Assembly: GCA_046330435.1 (NCBI GenBank)
Contig: JAXLST010000010.1
Location: 1 to 64,000 of the forward strand
From: Ga0077560 sp046330435
GTDB lineage: Bacteria; Actinomycetota; Thermoleophilia; Miltoncostaeales; Miltoncostaeaceae
Direction of reading: 5' to 3'
DNA: 64,000 bases
Below the pieces are notes generated by a model. The model saw only the letters and a program-made list of their open reading frames with translations. It had not been told where the DNA came from and ran no database searches. Below are positions 1 to 7,590 of the stretch, in pieces. Position numbers and translations under genes: made by a program. Within the stretch, counting starts at the first letter, position 1; each line of letters starts with the position of its first letter.

Positions 1-1
1 G

Positions 2-910
2 CTGCGCGCCACCGACGTGGGCTGCCGCACCGCCGTCGACGAGCTGGCGGTGATCCTGCCGGGCTCCGACGGGCTCGACGCGTACCGCATCTCCGAGCGG
101 ATCCGCGCGGGCTTCGCGGCGGAGGCCGCCCTGAGCCACGGCGTGTCCCTGTCGGTGGGCGTCGCGAACTTCCCGTCGCAGGCCGGCACCGCCGACCAGC
201 TGGCGGCGTTCGCCCGCACGGCCCTCACCCTCGCCCGCCGCCACGGCGGGGAGCGGACGTTCCTGTACGACCGCGAGGTCGCGGCGATGCTGGACGAGGA
301 GGACCGCCGCGGCCGGGTGGTGGAGGAGTCGCTGGTCACCACGATCTCCGCCCTGGCGGTGGCCGTGGACGAGCGGCACCACACCACGCGGGACCACTCC
401 CAGAACGTCGCCCGCGTGGCGGCGATGCTGGCGTCGGAGCTCGGGCTGGACCCCGAGCGGGTGGAGGAGGTCCGCCTGGCGGGCCTGCTGCACGACGTCG
501 GGAAGATCGGCGTGAGCGAGGAGCTGCTCACCCGCGGCGGGCCCCTCGAGCCACATGAGTGGGACGAGATCCGCCAGCACCCGGAGATCGGGTACCGGAT
601 GCTGTCCGGCACCCGCCTCCGGAACGTCCGCGAGTTCGTCCGCCACCACCACGAGCGGTGGGACGGCGGCGGCTACCCGACGGGTCTCTCGGGGGAGGAG
701 ATCCCGCTCGAGAGCCGCATCATCGCCGTGGCGAACGCGCTGGACACCATGGTCAACGACCGCCCGTACCGGATGGCGATGCCGTTCGAGGACGCGCTCG
801 AGTTGATCGGGCAGAAGGCCGGGGGGCAGTTCTGCCCGGCGACCGTCGAGGCATTGCAGCGCCTGGCCGAACGTGACCCGGCGTGGCTGCGTCCCGAGCC
901 GAACGCGTAG
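2..910 (+). CDS. GGDEF (degenerate)/HD-GYP signalling protein, 5' partial
   Basis: The reading frame is open from the window edge, so the N-terminus lies outside; the first in-frame start (GTG at 17) falls inside a domain. The first ~85 visible residues are the end of a GGDEF domain whose signature is degenerate (TAVDELAVILP in place of GGDEF), so cyclase activity is unlikely. Then comes an HD-GYP phosphodiesterase domain with HTTRDHSQNVAR, LLHDVGKIG and HHHERWDGGGYP, all intact metal and substrate motifs. The family hydrolyses c-di-GMP in the cytoplasm. It ends 17 bases before an HDOD-LuxR gene on the same strand, probably one transcript. HD-GYP assignment is secure; the signal sensed is unknown because the N-terminus is missing. 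Confidence 0.9.
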   Translation: MRATDVGCRTAVDELAVILPGSDGLDAYRISERIRAGFAAEAALSHGVSLSVGVANFPSQAGTADQLAAFARTALTLARRHGGERTFLYDREVAAMLDEEDRRGRVVEESLVTTISALAVAVDERHHTTRDHSQNVARVAAMLASELGLDPERVEEVRLAGLLHDVGKIGVSEELLTRGGPLEPHEWDEIRQHPEIGYRMLSGTRLRNVREFVRHHHERWDGGGYPTGLSGEEIPLESRIIAVANALDTMVNDRPYRMAMPFEDALELIGQKAGGQFCPATVEALQRLAERDPAWLRPEPNA

Positions 911-927
911 GAAAGGAATCCACGCCG

Positions 928-1992
928 ATGGGCACCAACACCGCCGCCGCGCACCTGCGCGTCGTCGAATCCCCACCGCAGAAGGCCGTCCAGGAACGCC
1001 CTGGCCGTGACCTCCTGACCCAGAAGGCCGTCGCCGAGGCGGCGGAGAAGCTGGCCGCGCCGTCGGCCGTCGTGAGCAGCGTGCTGGAGCTCATCGACGG
1101 CGGCTCCGCACCCGTCCGCGCGATCGCGCAGCGGGTCGCCCAGAGCCCGGAGATCGCCGCCCAGCTGCTGCGCCTCGCGAACTCCGCCCTGTTCGGCGAA
1201 CCCGTGGATTCCCTGGACCGCGCCATCGTGCGCATCGGCGAGCGGAGCCTGCGCGGCCTGCTGCTCGCCGCGTCGACGTACCGCCTGCTCGAGGGCGAGC
1301 TGCGCATCTACGGCGTGCCGCGCCTGGCGCTGTTCACGCACTCCAACGAGGTCGCGACGATGGCGCAGGCCATCGCGACGCGCATCGCCGCCCCGGTCGC
1401 CCCGCAGGCGTTCCTGGCCGGCCTGGTGCACGACCTCGGCAAGCCGATCCTGGCGGAGGTCGCCCGCACCCGGGTGGACCTGCCGGTGGTGCGCAGCGTG
1501 AGCGAGGAGCGCGCCGTGTTCGGCACGGACCACGCCCGAATGGGCACCTGGATCGCCAAGCGCTGGTCGCTGCCGGAGGACCTGTGCGAGGCGATGGAGC
1601 ACCACCACGCCGTCGACCCGCCGGAGTCCCCGGTGGCGCGCGCGGTGTGGCTGGCGGACCTGGTGGTGCGCGCCCAGCAGGGCGAGGCGGACGCCATCTC
1701 CCGGCTGCCCGCCGGCGCCGAGGCCTGCGGGATGCCGCCGGAGGCCCTGGAGTCGCTGCTCACCGCCACCTCCGTTGAGTCGGAGGAGCCGCAGCGGCCG
1801 TCCGGCCTGACGGACCGCGAGCTGCAGGTCCTGCGGATGCTCGCGACCGGTGCCGCCGCCAAGCAGGTCGCGCACCAGCTGGGCTGCTCGGTCTCGACGG
1901 TGCACAACCACCTGCACCACGTGTACCGCAAGCTGAACGTGACGGGCCAGGCGCAGGCGCTCCTGCTTGCCCGTGAGATGGGCTGGGTCTAG
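928..1992 (+). CDS. HDOD domain protein with C-terminal LuxR-type HTH
   Basis: 354 residues from ATG at 928, preceded by GAAAGGA; the open frame extends to 883 but that part overlaps the upstream gene. Residues ~30-240 form an HDOD domain (LVHDLGKPIL, RWSLPEDLCEAMEHHH), a non-catalytic HD relative common in signalling proteins. Residues ~290-354 form a LuxR/GerE helix-turn-helix (LTDRELQVLRMLATGAAAKQ, then VSTVHNHLHHVYRKLNV). The combination suggests a transcription factor whose output is gated by the HDOD module, possibly responding to the adjacent c-di-GMP phosphodiesterase; that link is inference from position. No receiver domain is present. Confidence 0.88.
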   Translation: MGTNTAAAHLRVVESPPQKAVQERPGRDLLTQKAVAEAAEKLAAPSAVVSSVLELIDGGSAPVRAIAQRVAQSPEIAAQLLRLANSALFGEPVDSLDRAIVRIGERSLRGLLLAASTYRLLEGELRIYGVPRLALFTHSNEVATMAQAIATRIAAPVAPQAFLAGLVHDLGKPILAEVARTRVDLPVVRSVSEERAVFGTDHARMGTWIAKRWSLPEDLCEAMEHHHAVDPPESPVARAVWLADLVVRAQQGEADAISRLPAGAEACGMPPEALESLLTATSVESEEPQRPSGLTDRELQVLRMLATGAAAKQVAHQLGCSVSTVHNHLHHVYRKLNVTGQAQALLLAREMGWV

Positions 1993-1995
1993 CCC

Positions 1996-2138
1996 TCAGC
2001 CATCGGACTCGCGGCCGGGCGTCCCGCCCGGTCGCCGCCCGGACGGGCGTGCGGGTCGCGTCCGTCGCCATATGGCGCTCACCTGGGTCGCCGTCAGGCC
2101 CAGGTGGGCTCCCAGCCTGCGCGTCGACATCCCCTGCT
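1996..2138 (-). pseudogene. displaced 3' end of small HTH gene
   Basis: On the minus strand, bases 2138-2024 encode the same C-terminal ~38 residues (GMSTRRLGAHLGLTATQVSA onward) as the intact HTH gene at 5296-5544. The frame then continues to a different terminus (TPGRESDG) and a stop at 1996. No N-terminal half is present, because upstream sequence is the ATPase island. The simplest reading is that this is the original chromosomal 3' end, separated from its 5' half when the island inserted. It has no sensible start codon and is unlikely to make a protein. Confidence 0.7.
2024..2138 (+). repeat. 115-bp direct repeat, left copy
   Basis: Bases 2024-2138 match 5309-5423 at 114 of 115 positions; the only difference is G at 2107 versus A at 5392. 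The boundaries are sharp on both sides. The copy includes the 12-bp perfect palindrome CGCCATATGGCG at 2066-2077. It covers the 3' half of a small HTH gene, as expected for an attachment-site duplication. Confidence 0.92.
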
Positions 2139-2177
2139 GACCTAGGCATTGACGTCCCATCACCCTAGTGCCGATCG

Positions 2178-3467
2178 TTAGGAAATGGCGCAGAGCTCCC
2201 ATGGCGTCGCAGCATCCCATGCGGCGGCTAGGAGTTGGTGGTCGAGCCGCGGGAGAAACGCGTCCACTTCGTTGCCGGCCCCGGCCTCGCAGATCACCCG
2301 GTCACTCGGGGGGACCGAGAATCCATAGCTTGTTCTTCTGAACGCAAGTTGCCTCTGATGAAGCAGCTGAACATGGCTACCGGTCATCAAACGCCATTCA
2401 ACGCTGAGCCCCGACGCTCGGGCCCGTGCCAGTAGTGCACGCGAAGTGCTCAGGGCATCCGCCTGAAGGTTCTTAACCGGAAGCCGACTGCCGAGAATCC
2501 TGAGGCGGCACGAAGTCACCATGTCCGCCAGTTCGGCGACGAACCCACAGAGATCGACTAGATCCTTCCCGATGTAACGGTCTACCCAGAGCACGTCGCT
2601 CTGGTCGATGATTCGAGCGGCGAACCATCGCAGAGCGGATTGGCGGTCTTCTGGCCAACTAGCTCTGGTCCCCACAAGCAGCTCGGATACCCGAAGATCG
2701 TGAAGGAAAGGGCATAAGCCCACCTCATTGGATTCAGTCTGATGAACGACTGGGGCGAGTCGTCCATCAAGATCGATCTGCGGCAGAGTCCGGCCTGCCC
2801 GTAGAGCCAGGTTGTGGACCCTATGGGAGAGTTCCGGGGTCAATCCACTTGCCAGGCGCATGGCGGTGTGTTCTTCCTGGCTCGGAGAAGCCGCCCCTGC
2901 CTGCATTGCCTTCACGAGGGGTAGGCAAGTACCAGCCCGCGCAACAATGCTGGACGCCTGACCATCAGACGCCCCACCCCGCATCAGCGCCTCCTTCACT
3001 TCGGCGAGGGAGAGCGTGGGCGGAGAAAGCGTGACGTTGATCGAGTCCAGGAGCGGTGATGTTTGCAGCAGGCTCGAGGAGAACACGTCCAAGGGTGAAG
3101 TGCAAACCAGGGCGCCAATGTCGCGGGCGCTCGAGCCATTTACACAGCGCAGGTTCAACTGCGCATGCAGTTGCGCGCCGTCCTCGCGTGCCACCAAAGC
3201 CCCGAAGTCATCCACGATCATCGCCGCCGCGCCGGAGCGCCTTGCCGCCTCGTCAGCCTCGCCAATCGCTTCAAGGACATCGTTGTCCGTCGACGCCGCC
3301 GAGATGATCCCCACGTGGACCCCGCGTGCGAGTAGGTGCGCTGCGGTCATGGCTGCAATTGCCGAGCGCCCCGAGCCAGGAAGCCCCGAGAGCGCCACCA
3401 GATGCCCATCCAGGAGATGATCGGCCAGCGATGCGGAGGCCCGTTCAAATGATGGGAGTCGGAGCAA
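2178..3467 (-). CDS. P-loop ATPase, second gene of island
   Basis: 429 residues from a TTG start nine bases after the stop of the upstream ATPase, so the two are almost certainly co-transcribed and translated together. An N-terminal P-loop (ALSGLPGSGRSAIA, residues ~26-39) is followed by a Walker-B-like AAMIVDDFGAL near residue 90, typical of STAND/AAA-type NTPases. The C-terminal ~170 residues hold no domain I can name with confidence; short motifs (DRYIGKDLVDL, HVQLLHQRQLAFRR) recall phospholipase-D-like folds only weakly. Lower G+C than neighbours indicates recent transfer. A role as effector or partner of the upstream NTPase is inference. Confidence 0.8.
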   Translation of the reverse strand: MLRLPSFERASASLADHLLDGHLVALSGLPGSGRSAIAAMTAAHLLARGVHVGIISAASTDNDVLEAIGEADEAARRSGAAAMIVDDFGALVAREDGAQLHAQLNLRCVNGSSARDIGALVCTSPLDVFSSSLLQTSPLLDSINVTLSPPTLSLAEVKEALMRGGASDGQASSIVARAGTCLPLVKAMQAGAASPSQEEHTAMRLASGLTPELSHRVHNLALRAGRTLPQIDLDGRLAPVVHQTESNEVGLCPFLHDLRVSELLVGTRASWPEDRQSALRWFAARIIDQSDVLWVDRYIGKDLVDLCGFVAELADMVTSCRLRILGSRLPVKNLQADALSTSRALLARARASGLSVEWRLMTGSHVQLLHQRQLAFRRTSYGFSVPPSDRVICEAGAGNEVDAFLPRLDHQLLAAAWDAATPWELCAIS

Positions 3468-3476
3468 GCGCCCGAT

Positions 3477-4994
3477 CTACCGAAGTAGTGTCAGCATCGC
3501 GATAGCGTCGTCTCTCGTCAGTAGGCCGTACTCGCGTCCGTGATTGAGCCTGTCGCCACTGAGGGACGTGGTGCGCTGCAGCACAGCCTTCTGGAGGGCG
3601 GCACCTTCCTCGGGAAACCAGGTGACGAAGTCCTCGAGCATGCCCATTGCCGCATAGTGTGGGGTATCAGGACCCTCTGCCGCGAAAGCCGCCTGGAGGG
3701 CTTCCATCGGCACCGAGTAGGGGACCTGAGCTTCGGGTCTAGAAAGGTGAACTAGCGAGCAGGCCTTGCGGGTTAGGAGCGGGTGGCCACCGTACTCATC
3801 TAGTAGAGCGTCTATCAGCGCGTGGTCGCGAAATTTCATTCCGGTACGCTTGCCGAGCGTGCGAACCATGTCGGCAAGTTCATCACGATTCATCGGTCGA
3901 ATGAAATAGACCCGGGCAAACTGGAAGAGCGGATTCGCCTGTTCTCTGACCTGGGAGCGCGCGAATATCGCGGGGTCTACGCCTGCCGCGACGAAGACAG
4001 GGTAGTTCTCACCGAGGGACTGCATGCGCTGAAAGAGACCGCGCAATTGAGTCAGGGCTCGGAGAATGCCAAGGTCGACATCGGGAGACACTTCGCGAAA
4101 AGTGCGGACCGGGAGGGCGGCGTCGATCTCATCACACATGAGAACGATCGGCGCTGCCGACGATGTTGATCGGACGATGGTCTCAATGTCCGATAGCCAA
4201 TAGTCGTTAACGGACGATGGGTGTGCACGGTCGGTGCGGAGTGGAGGAAGCGGGCGACCGGCCGCGACCAGCGCTTCGGCCATGGCGTCCACCACGGTCG
4301 CCTTGAAGTGCCGTGGGCTATCAATGAATTCTTCGAGCTCGATGCGTGCTACGGGATAGCCCTCTGCGTTCAAGACTCGGGCGAGCTGGTTGAGGAGGGA
4401 ACTCTTCCCGGCCTTCCGAAGCCCAAAGACTCCGACGTGCTGGCCCGCACGGACAGCGAGTTGGAGTTCTCGTATGTCCTCGGTTCGACCAAAGAAGGCG
4501 CTGGGCTCGGTGATGGGCACGGTCACATTGAAATGGTCGACCGTAAGGAGCGTCTGAGCGAGGGCCTCGCGGAAGGTGAAGTCAGGAGTCTGGACTTCGT
4601 CGCGGGTCAGTGCGACATATGCGGTCTCGCCTGCCCGCTTGCGTGTAAGACGTGTCGCTGTGGAGTCCTGGGTGATAATGACCGCAATCTCGAGGTCTGC
4701 ACGACGATTAGTTGCCAGGATGTCATTCATCTCCTGAAGAACCCGCGGCTCGACGCGGTCGTAGTCAGCCACTAGGCAGAGCACGTCAAGCTCGATGTCA
4801 AACATCTCGCGGTGTCGTGGTGGGAGCGCGAGGTAGAGATGCCAGCGTCCGTGGTGGTCGGGCTGGACTCTGACGATCTGGACCTCGGAGCGCTCGAAGA
4901 ACCGGAGAACGTCTCTCCCCCAAGGGAAGCGGCGAGCGAAGTCGGCTATGTGTTCGGCAAGTGCACGCTGATTGTCAGTCCGGCGCGGCGGCAT
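3477..4994 (-). CDS. STAND-like AAA ATPase, first gene of island
   Basis: 505 residues from ATG at 4994. Residues ~1-150 form an N-terminal region of unassigned fold. The linker FFGRTEDIREL (~165) leads into a P-loop GLRKAGKSSLLN (~190) and Walker B IVLMCDEIDAAL (~285). The FFGR-plus-P-loop arrangement is typical of STAND/ORC-like signalling ATPases such as those in antiviral and regulatory systems. The C-terminus has a winged-helix-like helical segment (YGGHPLLTRKACSLVH). It leads a two-gene operon inside the repeat-bounded island and shares its low G+C. The upstream strand shows an AT-rich TAGCATATTC close to the ATG and no Shine-Dalgarno, so leaderless initiation is possible. Function unknown; defence is a hypothesis. 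Confidence 0.85.
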   Translation of the reverse strand: MPPRRTDNQRALAEHIADFARRFPWGRDVLRFFERSEVQIVRVQPDHHGRWHLYLALPPRHREMFDIELDVLCLVADYDRVEPRVLQEMNDILATNRRADLEIAVIITQDSTATRLTRKRAGETAYVALTRDEVQTPDFTFREALAQTLLTVDHFNVTVPITEPSAFFGRTEDIRELQLAVRAGQHVGVFGLRKAGKSSLLNQLARVLNAEGYPVARIELEEFIDSPRHFKATVVDAMAEALVAAGRPLPPLRTDRAHPSSVNDYWLSDIETIVRSTSSAAPIVLMCDEIDAALPVRTFREVSPDVDLGILRALTQLRGLFQRMQSLGENYPVFVAAGVDPAIFARSQVREQANPLFQFARVYFIRPMNRDELADMVRTLGKRTGMKFRDHALIDALLDEYGGHPLLTRKACSLVHLSRPEAQVPYSVPMEALQAAFAAEGPDTPHYAAMGMLEDFVTWFPEEGAALQKAVLQRTTSLSGDRLNHGREYGLLTRDDAIAMLTLLR

Positions 4995-5295
4995 GCTGAA
5001 TATGCTAGCGGCCTTCCGCCCGGGAGGCGCTGAGGCTTGTGACGCGGCGCCGGGGCGTAGTTGACCTAAGCACGGCCCTCGGTGTAGGCGGTCCGGACGT
5101 GCTGATGGGCCGACCGGATGGGAGGGCTCCCAGGTCCCGTGGAGGTGGCTGACGCCGGGGGATTCGCGTCGCGGCTGCCGGGTCTACGGTGAGCACCCGG
5201 GTGTCGTCCACCGGGTGTGGTTCTAGCAGCCTCGCCCTCCATCTGAGAGCTGGACCAGCCCGCGCAGGTGTCGCGCGCGAGCGTGTGCGGGGCCT
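4995..5295. other. non-coding right part of the island
   Basis: About 300 bases between the first ATPase start and the small HTH gene. Short open frames exist on both strands but none has a ribosome site or a recognisable protein. Base composition returns to high G+C here. The promoter of the ATPase operon should lie at its left edge (~4995-5040). No tRNA, inverted repeat or recombinase gene is visible. Confidence 0.5.
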
Positions 5296-5544
5296 CTAGA
5301 CGGAGGAACCGCCCGGTCGCCGCCCGGACGGGCGTGCGGGTCGCGTCCGTCGCCATATGGCGCTCACCTGGGTCGCCGTCAGGCCCAGGTGAGCTCCCAG
5401 CCTGCGCGTCGACATCCCCTGCTCGATGAGCTGGATGACCGCGCGGTCCCGGAGCCGCCGCAACGCGACGACCTTCTGCTCGGCCTCGCGGACCGCGGTC
5501 GCCAGGTCGACTGCCTGCTTGAGGGTGTCGGGCTGCTCCGCCAT
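5296..5544 (-). CDS. small helix-turn-helix protein
   Basis: 82 residues from ATG at 5544 (MAEQPDTLKQAVDL) to a TAG at 5296. The N-terminal half is helical and charged; the C-terminal half carries a helix-turn-helix (LRDRAVIQLIEQGMSTRR, then LGLTATQVSAIWRR). Small HTH proteins of this kind are common in actinobacteria. The last ~38 residues lie in the right 115-bp repeat and the final residues (GSSV) come from sequence on the island side. The displaced version of the same gene ends in TPGRESDG. The gene therefore appears to have been rebuilt when the island integrated. It could regulate the adjacent operon, but nothing shows that directly. Confidence 0.75.
   Translation of the reverse strand: MAEQPDTLKQAVDLATAVREAEQKVVALRRLRDRAVIQLIEQGMSTRRLGAHLGLTATQVSAIWRRTRPARPSGRRPGGSSV
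5309..5423 (+). repeat. 115-bp direct repeat, right copy
   Basis: Matches 2024-2138 at 114 of 115 bases. It contains the palindrome CGCCATATGGCG at 5351-5362 and encodes the C-terminal half of the intact HTH protein on the minus strand. Confidence 0.92.
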
Positions 5545-5588
5545 CGGCCGGAAGGCTTGCAGACGGGACCCGGTTGGGCCAGGTACCG

Positions 5589-5777
5589 TCAGCGAGCGCC
5601 GTCGAACAGGATCCAGCCGGCCAGCAACGCGGCGATCAACAGGATGGCCCCGGCCGCGACCGCGGTGAGCGAAACCGCCACGCGACGCCCGGTGCTGCCC
5701 GGCTCCGTGGTGCGGAGCATCGGTACGCTGAAGACCATGGTGAGCAGTGCGAGGACCGCCGCGACACCGAACCACAT
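5589..5777 (-). CDS. small two-helix membrane protein
   Basis: 62 residues from ATG at 5777, preceded on the minus strand by a strong GGAGG eight bases away. Two hydrophobic stretches (VAAVLALLTMVFSV near residues 5-18; AVSLTAVAAGAILLIAALLA near 34-53) flank a short polar loop with TTEPGSTGRR. This predicts a hairpin membrane protein. No family is recognisable. It is divergent from the DUF72 gene and next to the HTH gene, without evidence for a shared role. The good ribosome site and clean topology argue that it is real. Confidence 0.7.
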   Translation of the reverse strand: MWFGVAAVLALLTMVFSVPMLRTTEPGSTGRRVAVSLTAVAAGAILLIAALLAGWILFDGAR

Positions 5778-5855
5778 GGATCGCCTCCAGGTGATGGCCC
5801 GGCCGCGGGATGCCCCGGGTTCCGCCCGACGCTACCAGCGGTCCCCGGGCGTGTC

Positions 5856-6749
5856 ATGAGCGTCCTCATCGGCACGGCGTCCTGGACGGACCCGGAGTTC
5901 ATCAAGGCCGGGTGGTATCCGGACGAGGTCAAGAACGACGCCGAGGGGCGGCTGCGGTACTACGCCGAGCGCTTCCCGATGGTGGAGGTGAACGCCAGCT
6001 TCTACGCCCTCCCGACCGTGGAGACGGTGGGGGCGTGGACGCGCCGCACGCCCGAGGGCTTCCGGTTCTTCGTGAAGGCCCACCAGGTGATCTCCGGGCA
6101 CCCCTCGGAGCCGGGCCGGCTGCCGGCGGTGCTCCGCGAGCTGCCGTTCACCCCGGACAAGCGGGGCCGCATCCGCAAGCCCAGCCGGGAGATGCGCGAC
6201 GCGGTGATCGACTCCCTGCTGGAGGCCCTGGGACCGATGGGCGACAAGCTCGGCGGCATCCTGTTGCAGCTCCCGCCGTTCGTCGCCGCCGGTGACGCCC
6301 AGCGTGCGGAGGTGGAGCGCATCATCGCCCGGTGCGCGCCCGTGCGCGTGGCGGTGGAGTTCCGGCACCGGTCATGGGTGGCGGAGGGGGAGCGGGAGCG
6401 CACGATGGACATGCTCGGCGCCCGCGATGCCGCCTACGTCTGCGTGGACGCCCCGCGCATCGACGCGGCGTCGGCGATGCCGCCCATCGTGGAGGTCACC
6501 TGTCCGGAGCTCGCCTACCTGCGGCTGCACGGGCGCAACGCCGACACCTGGCACACCGGCAAGACGGTCGCCGAGCGGTACGACCACGTCTACACCCGTG
6601 ACGAGATGTCGGAGTGGCTCGACCCGGTGCTCGACATGGCCGGGCGGGCCCAGGAGGTCGCGGTCGTGTTCAACAACAACGCGCGGGACTACGCCCTCAG
6701 GAACGCCGACGAGTTCCGGGGGATGCTGGCGGAGCGGTCGACGGGCTGA
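5856..6749 (+). CDS. DUF72 family protein
   Basis: 297 residues from ATG at 5856 (MSVLIGTASWTDPEF); the open frame runs upstream to 5574 but that part overlaps the divergent membrane gene. Family marks include the opening IGTASWTDP, the early YYAERFPMVEVNASFYALP, the strand-helix repeats of a TIM-barrel-like fold, and YLRLHGRNADTWH near residue 220. DUF72 proteins (YecE-like) are widespread, cytoplasmic and biochemically undefined. Length is normal for the family. It is followed by ~130 non-coding bases and a convergent stress-protein gene. Confidence 0.92.
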   Translation: MSVLIGTASWTDPEFIKAGWYPDEVKNDAEGRLRYYAERFPMVEVNASFYALPTVETVGAWTRRTPEGFRFFVKAHQVISGHPSEPGRLPAVLRELPFTPDKRGRIRKPSREMRDAVIDSLLEALGPMGDKLGGILLQLPPFVAAGDAQRAEVERIIARCAPVRVAVEFRHRSWVAEGERERTMDMLGARDAAYVCVDAPRIDAASAMPPIVEVTCPELAYLRLHGRNADTWHTGKTVAERYDHVYTRDEMSEWLDPVLDMAGRAQEVAVVFNNNARDYALRNADEFRGMLAERSTG

Positions 6750-6880
6750 GTCCCCACGGACGCGCTTCTCGGACCATCCTCGCCCCACGACGACCGCCCG
6801 GCGCCGGCCCCACGGACAGGGCCGACGCGGGCGAGTGGGTTCCCCGAGGTCCGTGCCCAGGCCTGGGGGAACCATCCGGC

Positions 6881-7060
6881 TCAGCGCCGGAAAGCGTCCT
6901 TGACGTCGTCGACGGCGTCCTTGAGATGCTCCTTGGCCTGCTCGACCTTGCCCTCCGACTGGTCGCGCCTGCCCTCGCGACGCTGCTCGTCGTCATTGGT
7001 CAACGCGCCCGCGGCCTCCTTCACACGGCCGCCCATCTCCTTCGCCTTGCCATCGTCCAT
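6881..7060 (-). CDS. CsbD family stress protein
   Basis: 59 residues from ATG at 7060, with GAGGAG just upstream; the longer open frame to 7081 lacks a better start. The sequence is highly charged and lacks aromatic residues, with the family pattern MDDGKAKEMGGRVKEAAGAL and later GKVEQAKEHLKDA. CsbD proteins are small, largely unstructured products of the general stress regulon; their biochemical role is unknown. A sequence resembling a stress-sigma (SigB type) promoter lies 40-65 bases upstream, in agreement with the family's usual control. It stands alone. Confidence 0.85.
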   Translation of the reverse strand: MDDGKAKEMGGRVKEAAGALTNDDEQRREGRRDQSEGKVEQAKEHLKDAVDDVKDAFRR

Positions 7061-7099
7061 CGGGGGTCTCCTCGTTCGCATCTCGGGGTCGTTCGAGGT

Positions 7100-7125
7100 G
7101 TTCCCGAGGTCGCGGAACCGAAAAC
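7100..7125 (-). promoter_or_regulatory. candidate SigB-type promoter of csbD-like gene
   Basis: Reading the minus strand, GTTTTC (7125-7120) is followed after 14 bases by GGGAAC (7105-7100). The SigB/SigF consensus is GTTT at -35 and GGGTAT at -10 with 12-17 bases between, so the match is good in position and near-perfect in the core. The site lies 40 bases before the start codon. Confidence 0.5.
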
Positions 7126-7590
7126 GTGGACCGGATTCAGGGACCGTCAGGAGTCATGGGGAGCGTCACGACCCGCCCGGCGCGACCTCGGTGAACACCT
7201 TCGTTGTCGGGAGGTCCGGCGTGCTGAAGCCGTTCGCGTGCATGCTGCGGAGTGAACCGGGAAACAGAGGTCCCCGCCACCTGGAGAGGAAGGTGTGCGG
7301 GGACCATGCCGCCGGGGCGAGGGCGCCTCGTCACCGAGGACGTGCCACGGAACCAGCGCCCCTCGGAAACGCGCGACGTGGATGACGGTCCGCCGCACGG
7401 CCACCGGCTGCGTGCCGGCGATTCCCGGAAAGACGTGGCGCCGGGGCCCGTGCGGGGGTCGCCCAAGCCCGGCGACCACAACGCTATGACGGGCGGTGCC
7501 ATCCGTACATCGGTGAGGTCCACACGTTCACTGCGCCGCGCGGCCGGAGGAGGGAGTCCACGCGCTCATCGGGTTGCGGATACCGCGCGG
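7126..7590. other. non-coding gap, nothing recognised
   Basis: About 465 bases between the divergent side of the CsbD gene and the end of the LuxR-type gene. The open frames that cross it lack ribosome sites and show no protein-like composition, and they run into the antisense of the LuxR gene. No tRNA, repeat or strong terminator was found by eye. Confidence 0.45.

Larger units (their letters stand above)
2024..5423. mobile_element. low-GC two-ATPase island between direct repeats
   Basis: A 3285-bp unit (2139-5423) lies between two 115-bp direct repeats and carries two co-directional ATPase genes of visibly lower G+C. One hand-counted row at 3841-3900 is 35/60 G+C, against 48/60 in the row at 1621-1680. 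The right repeat rebuilds the 3' end of an 82-residue HTH gene, and the left repeat is the displaced original end. This is the layout left by site-specific integration into a gene 3' end. No integrase, transposase or terminal inverted repeats are visible, so the element would need recombinase in trans or has lost it. A recombination-driven duplication is the alternative. Confidence 0.6.

Noticed and set aside
5040..5295. tRNA gene as integration target near the island
   Set aside because: No cloverleaf-like pairing or CCA end was seen; the target is the HTH gene end.
2139..5308. CRISPR array or transposon inside the low-GC island
   Set aside because: No short repeated units, no transposase motif and no terminal inverted repeats were found; only the 115-bp direct repeats frame it.
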